Shown here piece after piece: positions 1-6,562 of a DNA stretch of 35,651 nucleotides. The position numbers and the translations under genes were made by a program. The notes beneath the pieces were generated by a model, which saw only the letters and a program-made list of their open reading frames with translations, was not told the origin of the DNA and ran no database searches. The stretch is from JACPWY01 sp964603655 (GTDB lineage: Bacteria > Bdellovibrionota > FAC87 > UBA2466). Position 1 is the stretch's first letter. Every line of letters starts with the position of its first letter. The DNA lies in contig CAZRVZ010000031.1 of the NCBI GenBank assembly GCA_964603655.1, positions 1-35,651 of the forward strand, read 5' to 3'.

Positions 1-957
1 GAATCGGTGGTGCGCGGAGCAAAGCGTGACCAAATTCTGCGCCGTATGTAGACCACCCAGGGACTGGGGCCTTAAGTGATGCACCTCGATCCACCGGCGA
101 CTCTCACAGCGATTGCCCAAAACATCCCGATGCGTGCAACGGGAATCATCTCTCACTGTCACCGCACGCAATACCGCTGCAGAGGGCTGAATCGAAGTAC
201 TTGCACCCGAGTCAACCGCCGACTTGTGGACTGTCTCACTTTGTCTTAAGGCAGAACCCGGCGAGCCATCGCCAATCTCCTTATTTCGTCTGGACGAAAC
301 TCCAGGCTTACTCTCGCGTATGGTTAAATCAGGCTTGGCCCCGAGCACAAATTTACCTTTTTCCAATTGTCGCTTGGCAAGGATTAATGGATCGTTCTTT
401 TGCAGATACGCATCGAGACCCACCTTGAGGGTGTGAGACAAATTAACGGCTCGCCCGAGTCGCTGAGATTCCAAATCCTGGACTCTTTTTATCAATGCCT
501 CTACCTCGACGGGAATGCTGCACTTGAATTCGCTGAATTCTGGAGTCAGTGCTTTCACGCGATCCCTGACGATTTCACTGGGGTGTACTCTGACTATCTC
601 TCGTTCCAATTGTTTCTGGGAAAGGGTGGCGGCTTTGGAAATCCACTCGGCCTGATTATCCGAGTTGATGACCGAAAGGACCCGACGTGCCTTAGAGACG
701 TTCAGGACTCCACTGGATATGGCCCGTTTTATCTCGGGAATCTCGATCGATTTCAGCGCGACCCGGGTGAATTGATAAGCCTGGTCGTCGGAAAAACTGA
801 GCGCGGTTACGGCGTACACGTGAAGCGAGCTGTACCCCAGCTTGAGATGAACCGAGTTCAGTTTAACCAGTTGCAAACATTCGATCAGCTCGGCTTCGAC
901 TCGTTGAAACTTTTGGGCGCACTCAAGGGTCCTTTGGTGAATTGCCGCGCAGTCCAT
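1..957 (-). CDS. HNH endonuclease with DUF222-like N-terminal region (3' end outside window)
   Basis: I translated the minus strand from ATG at 957 to the window edge: 319 codons without a stop, so the gene is cut off at its 3' end. The N-terminal half (LGYSSLHVYA... and ISSGVLNVSKARRVLSVI) matches the helical region typical of DUF222/HNH proteins that are often multicopy in Bdellovibrio-like genomes. A low-complexity Ser/Arg linker (about residues 215-260) leads to an HNH (McrA-like) nuclease domain: C-x-H, a second Cys, then VHHLRPQSLGG, NLVTLCSAHH. The paired histidines and the Cys residues fit a zinc-supported beta-beta-alpha metal nuclease. The start is supported by GGAGG 8 nt upstream and by a promoter-like sequence. 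Biological role unknown; family members are often mobile or selfish DNA genes. Family call is confident, substrate is not known. Confidence 0.85.
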   Translation of the reverse strand, partial: MDCAAIHQRTLECAQKFQRVEAELIECLQLVKLNSVHLKLGYSSLHVYAVTALSFSDDQAYQFTRVALKSIEIPEIKRAISSGVLNVSKARRVLSVINSDNQAEWISKAATLSQKQLEREIVRVHPSEIVRDRVKALTPEFSEFKCSIPVEVEALIKRVQDLESQRLGRAVNLSHTLKVGLDAYLQKNDPLILAKRQLEKGKFVLGAKPDLTIRESKPGVSSRRNKEIGDGSPGSALRQSETVHKSAVDSGASTSIQPSAAVLRAVTVRDDSRCTHRDVLGNRCESRRWIEVHHLRPQSLGGLHTAQNLVTLCSAHHRF

Positions 958-981
958 GATAAATACCTCCAACCAAAGTCA

Positions 982-1010
982 TTTATCGACGAGTAATGCC
1001 GTATAGTCAA
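982..1010 (-). promoter_or_regulatory. Candidate sigma70 promoter of the HNH gene
   Basis: Read on the minus strand: TTGACT (1005-1010), 17-nt spacer, GATAAA (982-987), then GGAGG and the ATG at 957. The -35 box matches 5/6 and the -10 box 4/6 of the consensus. A palindromic element overlaps the -10 box, so repression is conceivable. Confidence 0.45.
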
Positions 1011-1037
1011 GTATTTTTTATGAATTTATCGTCGATA
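984..1037. promoter_or_regulatory. Pair of TATCGWCGA elements, possible operator
   Basis: TATCGACGA (984-992) and TCGTCGATA (1029-1037) are perfect 9-bp reverse complements. Because the motif is itself nearly palindromic (TATCGTCGATA at 1027-1037), the two sites also read as direct repeats of ATTTATCGNCGA 43 bp apart, with AT-rich DNA between. They bracket the -35 region and overlap the -10 box of the HNH promoter. This resembles two binding sites for a dimeric repressor; the regulator is unknown. Confidence 0.35.
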
Positions 1038-1488
1038 TAGTGGGTTATTATCAACTCAGTTGAAGCCATGTTTCATGATGGAGAGAGAATGGGCGTGTTG
1101 GCGGCTTGTTTGCTGGACGAAATGCCAATCAAGGAGACCAGGTCGGGACAAGTCCGGATTGGAACACACAAAGATTTGCGCCGAACTATTCGCGCTGAAT
1201 TTGCCTTAAGGCAGAAAAGCGTCTTGATACTGGCGAGGGTGTGGAAAGTGCGTGGGCGCGCGGAGAACCATGAACGCAGCGGGGTCAAATACGCCGGGGC
1301 CGATTTCGCTACGGGGAGCCCGTGACCTCCGGAAAGAGTGGGGACGATTCTGGGTGTATACAGATTGTTCAACTGTGCGTAGCAGCACCGTTGAATTCGC
1401 CGTCCGCAACAGTAATTTCAATGACTTAGCACTGGCAGGGAGATTGCAATCGTAACCATCGGATTGGTATTTTTTTTTGGAGGCCACT
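1038..1488. other. Non-coding spacer, no convincing gene
   Basis: About 450 bp between the divergent HNH gene and the secreted-protein gene. Short open frames exist on both strands (for example 1068-1325 plus) but none resembles a known protein or has a good ribosome-binding site. It contains TGCCTTAAGGCA (1202-1213), a 12-bp perfect palindrome. The 16-mer at 1201-1216 recurs with one mismatch inside the HNH gene at 241-256. The promoter of the 1489 gene should lie in the last part, but I see no clear consensus boxes. Confidence 0.4.
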
Positions 1489-3180
1489 ATGGTTCGCATC
1501 TCGGTTTCTCATCTTGCAGTGCTTTTGGTGGTGGTGTTATGGGGAAATTCCGCCCTCGGTACGGTTTTTGGGCACGCGCTTTCTACCCCGAATGTTCCAG
1601 CGGCCGATCGCCCGCAGGCGGACTCCACCCAGTCAGCCGCGAAGCCGTCCTTTTTTCAAACGTTCAGTGACGAATTCTTCCGGAAGGGCACGGCGAGCAT
1701 TGCCGACCGAAACGATGCCTTTGCACAAGAGCTTATGAAGCAGTCGGGGCTTATTGGAAAATCCGCCGATGATATTCTGAAAGAATTGGAAAAATCGGGG
1801 AGCCAATTAATTTCAGCTGCTGAATTAGCAGGTGATCAGAAAAAGGCGCTCAAAGAGTCACTCGATGCAGCGAAAGCAGAAACAACTGATCTAGTGAAGG
1901 TAATCCAGGGAAAAAAGGATGGGCAAGCAGTCGATGGTGCTTGGAAGGCTAAGCAACGTGAGCTCGAGCGCCGGATGAAAAGTGATGGGTTGTACGTGGC
2001 GCTAAATAAAGGCACGCAATCGAACGAGTATGCTGATCTGCTGTCCCTCGAGGAAATTCGAAATAAATCGGGCAAAAACCCCGCCCAGGCCCAGGAGATC
2101 GCACAGAAACTGGTGACCAATATTAGTGGTAAAAAACGTACTGAGCTGCTCGATGCGATTGGCCAAGGCGATGCGAAGGATCCCGGTGTCGTTCAGTTAA
2201 GATATGCGCTTGAGGCCCGAGCGGCCGTTGAAAGTAAATATTTTCCCGCCACTCCGAGTTTTCCGGGTTTAAGCGATGAAACGACGAAGGCTGCGTTCGC
2301 AAAAACCACCAGAGGTTTCATTGAGACTGAACTGAAGAGTGCAAATGGCTTCAACAATGACATAGAAACTTTAGGAAGGGGTAGTGACGCAAATAAGACA
2401 GCCTTTGACGCTGCTGAAAAGCGAATCAAGGGTTCTTATGGTGAGAACGCTCTGCAATGGGCGATCGCGCGCGTTGGGCAAGGCGATACCGAGCGGGACA
2501 AAAACCTCACCGCCTTCATCAAGGTGTTGGCACCGAAAGACAATGACGGAAATATCATTTTGGCCACGACCGGCCCTGCGGGAAAGCCGATGGTCAGGAT
2601 TGGCGGGATTGGAGAGGCGACAGCGGTTGATAAGTCGGTGTATCGAATTTCGACTAAAAATCAGGATCAGCTCGTCGGCGCGCTGAAGGACGTGGCATCG
2701 AAAGGGTCTTTGGGAGGGATGAGTTCCGAGACTTCAAAGGCCGCGGCGAATGATCTCGGTTTTGTCAGGGGTTTGCCAGGAACCACAACAGATTTGCGTG
2801 TCCAGGCAATCGCCCGAATCGAGCGGCAGGTTCTTACGGCTGCGGTCGACAACTCGGGAAAACTTTCCTGGAAATCTGTGATGCAGCAAGAGGCTGAGGC
2901 TGCGGCTATAAGCGGATTAACGATGACGGCTCCAACAACTATGGCAGCTACGACGCCCGTCGTTTCGACACCTGCCGTCACAGCCAAAACAAAAGCCGAA
3001 CCAGTAGTTGGTTTGACGGCTCCTGCGGTTCGAACGCCTTCCCCTACCGTGAACCAAGTCGGGGTTTTTAACATAATCATTCAGAATGCCCCACCGCCGA
3101 CCGAATCGTTGCTTTTGCAATTGGCCCGCAGAATAAGTAACTCCGCCATCGAAAAGAAGTCGGCGCCCGCAAACAAATAG
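1489..3180 (+). CDS. Secreted protein of unknown function
   Basis: 563 residues from the ATG at 1489, chosen over a TTG twelve bases upstream because GGAGG (1479-1483) sits 5 nt before it. The first 24 residues form a signal peptide: MVR, a hydrophobic core (AVLLVVVLWG), then NSALG. The mature part is rich in Lys, Glu and Ala with many predicted helices, for example repeated KxxE segments in residues 80-170. It ends in an Ala/Thr/Pro/Val-rich stretch (about 480-530) and a short hydrophobic segment (FNIIIQNAPPP) before the C-terminus. No catalytic motif is visible. It stands alone: the divergent HNH gene is upstream and the convergent Nudix gene downstream. Probably periplasmic or surface exposed; function unknown. 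Confidence 0.75.
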   Translation: MVRISVSHLAVLLVVVLWGNSALGTVFGHALSTPNVPAADRPQADSTQSAAKPSFFQTFSDEFFRKGTASIADRNDAFAQELMKQSGLIGKSADDILKELEKSGSQLISAAELAGDQKKALKESLDAAKAETTDLVKVIQGKKDGQAVDGAWKAKQRELERRMKSDGLYVALNKGTQSNEYADLLSLEEIRNKSGKNPAQAQEIAQKLVTNISGKKRTELLDAIGQGDAKDPGVVQLRYALEARAAVESKYFPATPSFPGLSDETTKAAFAKTTRGFIETELKSANGFNNDIETLGRGSDANKTAFDAAEKRIKGSYGENALQWAIARVGQGDTERDKNLTAFIKVLAPKDNDGNIILATTGPAGKPMVRIGGIGEATAVDKSVYRISTKNQDQLVGALKDVASKGSLGGMSSETSKAAANDLGFVRGLPGTTTDLRVQAIARIERQVLTAAVDNSGKLSWKSVMQQEAEAAAISGLTMTAPTTMAATTPVVSTPAVTAKTKAEPVVGLTAPAVRTPSPTVNQVGVFNIIIQNAPPPTESLLLQLARRISNSAIEKKSAPANK

Positions 3181-3233
3181 CGCAAAGCCCGGTCCCCGCC
3201 CCGCACGCAGTGTCTCTCCCACCCCGCATTCCC

Positions 3234-3866
3234 TCAACCACCCCATGTCCCCATCTTCTCCACCATGCGCAGGATGCTCGGCTCGTCGGTAACTCGCGGT
3301 AATTCACCGAGCGACCACCACCTTAAGTCTTGCGATTCCACCGAAATCACTAGGGGCTCATCGGGATCGGCCTCAAACCAGTAGCGGACGTCATAGTGGT
3401 AGTGCTCTGGTTCTTTCGGAGTTTGGGGGATCAGGTGGCGATCCAGATCGAAGATTTCACTATCAAAGATTTCAATTGCCGGATTGTCTCCTTGGTCTTT
3501 CGCTACGAGCTGCGTTGGCACAAGACGCTTTAGCACGAGCCTCTTTAATCCCGTCTCCTCTTCGGCCTCGCGCCGGGCCACACAATCTATCGCCGCCTCG
3601 CCGTCTGCGTGTCCGCCGGGCTGGAGCCACTTTTTAAGTTTGGTGTGAAATACCAGGCAGACCCGAGTGTGCGCGGGATCGGTGATCCAGGCCGAACCCG
3701 TAAAGTGGCCGGGAAGGCAATCGCGAAATAGAGCGCGGTCGTGCTGTTTTGCAAAGGCGATAAATTCATCGGCAGAGGCAATTCCCTGGGCGCGGTGATG
3801 GGGGAGAGTGAGACGAGTCTCACAGAATCCCCGGTATCCATTAAACGCTGTGTTAACCCTGAACAC
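3234..3866 (-). CDS. Nudix hydrolase
   Basis: About 210 residues. It hydrolyses nucleoside diphosphates linked to another moiety; the exact substrate cannot be read from sequence. The Nudix region is GGHADGE...RREAEEETGL, with the REAEEETG core supplying metal-binding glutamates. The spacing between the first Glu and REAEEE is 8 rather than the classical 7, which fits the GGHADG-D/E subtype of the superfamily. The preceding FHTKLKKWLQP is the beta strand leading into the box. The start is taken as GTG at 3866 because GGAG lies 6 nt upstream; the frame stays open to another GTG at 3878. It converges with the secreted-protein gene and lies downstream of the GT4 gene on the same strand, 35 bp away, so read-through from that operon is possible. 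Confidence 0.8.
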   Translation of the reverse strand: MFRVNTAFNGYRGFCETRLTLPHHRAQGIASADEFIAFAKQHDRALFRDCLPGHFTGSAWITDPAHTRVCLVFHTKLKKWLQPGGHADGEAAIDCVARREAEEETGLKRLVLKRLVPTQLVAKDQGDNPAIEIFDSEIFDLDRHLIPQTPKEPEHYHYDVRYWFEADPDEPLVISVESQDLRWWSLGELPRVTDEPSILRMVEKMGTWGG

Positions 3867-3900
3867 CGTCAACTCCACCCACCGTCGCCATCAGCAATAC

Positions 3901-5037
3901 TCACACATCCAGCTGACGGGAAATGCTGGCCGCCTTGCTCTTCCAATCACACTCGGGGGTGACCCTAAGGTGGTGAACGAGATCGCGGCAGATCTGCTGT
4001 GCGCGCTCCTGCGATTGTGTCGGGCGCAAGGATTCAAGATGCGCGGTTTGTCCCTCGACCATCTTTTCAAGAGCGCCAGGGTTTTCCAAAAACGCCTGGA
4101 GAATTTCGGCAATTTCCCACGGTTTCTGCGTTTGAATTCGAACCCCCGCATTCCCCATTGTCTCACCGACGGCGTTCTCATCGAGGGCAAACACCGGCAA
4201 CCGATGCATCATCGCCTCGAGTAGCGGCACACCAAAGCCCTCATGGCGACTCAGAGAAACATAGGCGTCGGCCTGCTGGAAGTGCTTTTTAAGCTCCTGA
4301 TCTGGCACCTTCCCCTTGAGGTGAACCCGGTCATGAACACCCAGCGCTCGCGCCATGAGCTTGATGTAGTCCAGGTAGATCGGATCTGCGCTGCCGACCA
4401 ATGTCAGTTCGAAATGACTGGGCAAATAGGGGAGTAGCCGAACGAGACCGGCTTGGTTTTTGTGAGGCGCTAGCTTTCCCACGAAAAGCAGGCGGCGGAT
4501 CTTGTCCATTCGTCGTTTGGGCGCGGCACCGCTGGCAACTGCCAGTCCCAAACTCACATCGAAAAGCGGAAACTGGATCGGTTTGGTAAACTCCAACGCT
4601 TGGAGTTCAGCCGCGTTAAAACGAGAATCCACGAAGGTGGTGACGATGGAATTTTTAATCGCTTTCAGTTGCCGCCGGCCGATTCGACACAAATTCCACA
4701 TGTGAGGATCGTGTCTGAAGAAATGCTCGGGCGTGATGTTGTGATACACGAGGGCCTTGGGAACCTCGATGCCCAGTAGTCTGGGAAGCTGCGGGTTTCC
4801 GTGGGAGTGGTGCAGCAAGAGCAGATCGCTATTCCAAAGCTCCTGCTCGTCGAAGCGGTGAATCCACTGGCTGAGACCGCCGCGAATGTGATCGGCGAAC
4901 ATCTTACTTTCGATGCCGACGGCCTCTAGGCTGCGCTGGATGAAAAACATCTGATTAGTCACCGCATCGCCAGGCGCGACGCTGAAGTGGTACTGGTGGA
5001 TAACCATCCCTTGCGTAGTGTGGCCGATGTGTCTCAT
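3901..5037 (-). CDS. Glycosyltransferase family 4 protein
   Basis: 378 residues with the two-domain GT-B look of a GT4 enzyme, transferring sugar from a nucleotide-sugar donor. The C-terminal domain begins near RRLLFVGKLAPHKNQ, followed by ELTLVGS, VHLKGKVPDQEL, ADAYVSLSRHEGFGVPLLEAM (the EGFG-x4-E retaining-GT signature) and VFALDENAVGETMGNAG. No signal peptide, so cytoplasmic or peripheral at the inner membrane. The N-terminal part has LLLLHHSHG and VYHNITPEHFF, seen in relatives acting in O-antigen or capsule assembly. Its ATG overlaps the stop of the 97-residue gene upstream as ATGA (5034-5037), so the two are probably translationally coupled. Acceptor and donor unknown. Confidence 0.85.
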   Translation of the reverse strand: MRHIGHTTQGMVIHQYHFSVAPGDAVTNQMFFIQRSLEAVGIESKMFADHIRGGLSQWIHRFDEQELWNSDLLLLHHSHGNPQLPRLLGIEVPKALVYHNITPEHFFRHDPHMWNLCRIGRRQLKAIKNSIVTTFVDSRFNAAELQALEFTKPIQFPLFDVSLGLAVASGAAPKRRMDKIRRLLFVGKLAPHKNQAGLVRLLPYLPSHFELTLVGSADPIYLDYIKLMARALGVHDRVHLKGKVPDQELKKHFQQADAYVSLSRHEGFGVPLLEAMMHRLPVFALDENAVGETMGNAGVRIQTQKPWEIAEILQAFLENPGALEKMVEGQTAHLESLRPTQSQERAQQICRDLVHHLRVTPECDWKSKAASISRQLDV

Positions 5038-5327
5038 GAGTTGTCGGGAATTGCCCGTTTTAGGGTTCGATAGCGACTATACAGAAATCTCGCGCCCCTG
5101 ACGATGACCGGAAGGCCGAGCACGGTGCCTTCGCTAAACTGTCGATGCAGTATTTTCAATCGCAAGAACCCGCTCCAGCGGATGGTTACGGGACGCACAG
5201 TGAGGATTTTTCGAAACGCCCCTTCAGGATCGGGATTCGCTTTTTTGAATGCCTTGACGGCCAGGCGTACACGCTGCCTTATCTGCTTTTCGATTGCGCT
5301 GTCAGTTGTGAAAGTAAACGGTGTCAT
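5034..5327 (-). CDS. Small basic hypothetical protein between thiolase and GT4
   Basis: 97 residues from the ATG at 5327. The longer open frame (to 5393) lies inside the thiolase gene and is rejected, because the ATG at 5327 overlaps the thiolase stop as ATGA. The protein is strongly basic (many Arg/Lys), starts MTPFTFTTDSAIEKQI and has no signal peptide or obvious membrane segment; VLGLPVIV is a short hydrophobic patch. I do not recognise a family. Position and ATGA overlaps on both sides argue that it is a real operon member. Confidence 0.65.
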   Translation of the reverse strand: MTPFTFTTDSAIEKQIRQRVRLAVKAFKKANPDPEGAFRKILTVRPVTIRWSGFLRLKILHRQFSEGTVLGLPVIVRGARFLYSRYRTLKRAIPDNS

Positions 5328-6502
5328 AACAGATTCTCGATGAGAACGGCCGATGCCTCGCCGCCGCCGATGCAGAGCGAAGCAGCTCCCCACCGCTTTT
5401 TCTCATCCCGAAGCGTGTGAACGAGCGTCGTCAGAATGCGAGCCCCACTCGCGCCTATCGGGTGGCCCAGGGCAACCGCACCGCCACGAACATTTACCCT
5501 GTCCGGCGAGAGTCCAAGTTCGCGCATGCAGGCAAGCGCCACCACGGAAAAAGCCTCATTGATTTCAAAACGATCGATTTCGGTTAGTGGCAATTTGGAA
5601 ATACTGGCCAGCTTTTTAAGCGATCCCACGGGTGCCGTCGAAAACCATTCCGGTGCCTGAGCGAAGCTCGCCTGGGCGGTGATTCGGGCCATGGGTTTCA
5701 CAGTAAACTCCTTTGCAGTTTGGGCATCCGCCAGGATAAGGACCGACGCGCCGTCAGCGAGCGAGCTGGCATTGGCGGCAGTTACCGTGCCGGCCGTTTC
5801 GAAAACCGGAGTGAGCTGGGCGAATCGATCTAGTTTCGCCTTAAATGGCTCTTCGTCTGTGTCCATCATTTGGGTCTCTTTGCGGACGCGCACCTCAATG
5901 GGGACGATTTCCGATTTGAATTTTCCCGCTGTGATTGCGGACTGTGCGCGAAGGTAACTGTCCTTAGCATATTCATCCTGGTCTGCACGGCTGATGTTTT
6001 TTTCCTTGGCGCACAGCTCGGCAGCACTTCCCATGTGGTAATCGTTGTAAACATCCCAAAGTCCATCGTGGATCATGGAGTCAATGAGTTGACCGTGACC
6101 GAGGCGATAGCCCTCGCGTGCCCGATCCATGAGAAAAGGGCTACGGCTCATCGACTCCATTCCCCCGGCAACGACCACCTGAGCATCGCCACACCGAATC
6201 ATTTGAGCCCCGAGCATGACCGACTTGATACCGCTACCGCAAACACGGTTTATCGTAGTGCAGCGAGCCGAGTGTGGCAGACCGGCGAAAAGCGCTGCCT
6301 GCCTGGCTGGCGCTTGGCCGATACCCGCGCAGAGCACACACCCCAGGAGAACCTCATCGATTCGATCGCCGGGAACCTGACTTCGGGTAAGAGCCTCTCG
6401 GATACAGGTCGCGGCCAACTGAGGGGCCGAAACGTCTTTAAGTGCGCCTAAAAATGACCCGATGGGGGTTCGGACGGCGGCCAAAATAACGACGTCATTC
6501 AT
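5324..6502 (-). CDS. Acetyl-CoA acetyltransferase (thiolase)
   Basis: 392 residues from ATG at 6502. Thiolases condense two acetyl-CoA to acetoacetyl-CoA or run beta-oxidation cleavage in reverse. All signature elements are present: nucleophilic Cys88 in NRVCGSG, GGMESMSRSPF, NEAFSVVAL, GGAVALGHPIGASGAR with the catalytic His, and the second Cys in CIGGGEASAV. The N-terminus VVILAAVRTPIGSF is typical of PhaA/AtoB type enzymes. The frame is open to 6532, but GAGAG 8 nt before the ATG at 6502 favours this start; the ATG at 6508 is the alternative. It is the first gene of the overlapping thiolase-97aa-GT4 operon and divergent from leuS (60-bp gap). Degradative versus biosynthetic role is not decided by sequence. 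Confidence 0.9.
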   Translation of the reverse strand: MNDVVILAAVRTPIGSFLGALKDVSAPQLAATCIREALTRSQVPGDRIDEVLLGCVLCAGIGQAPARQAALFAGLPHSARCTTINRVCGSGIKSVMLGAQMIRCGDAQVVVAGGMESMSRSPFLMDRAREGYRLGHGQLIDSMIHDGLWDVYNDYHMGSAAELCAKEKNISRADQDEYAKDSYLRAQSAITAGKFKSEIVPIEVRVRKETQMMDTDEEPFKAKLDRFAQLTPVFETAGTVTAANASSLADGASVLILADAQTAKEFTVKPMARITAQASFAQAPEWFSTAPVGSLKKLASISKLPLTEIDRFEINEAFSVVALACMRELGLSPDRVNVRGGAVALGHPIGASGARILTTLVHTLRDEKKRWGAASLCIGGGEASAVLIENLL

Positions 6503-6562
6503 GTTCATTTCTCTCGCGAAATCTTCCGCCAAGCCTCTAACAATATCTTCGATGGAAATTTA

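Noticed and set aside
201..996. Plus-strand open frames opposite the HNH gene
   Set aside because: They are antisense to a clearly recognisable HNH protein running off the window edge.
241..1216. Near-identical 16-mers (241-256 and 1201-1216) as ends of a mobile element
   Set aside because: Similarity does not extend past 16 bp, one copy is within the HNH coding sequence, and there is no target-site duplication.
1068..1325. 85-codon open frame in the HNH/secreted-protein spacer
   Set aside because: No ribosome site, composition like random translation, antisense frames equally open.
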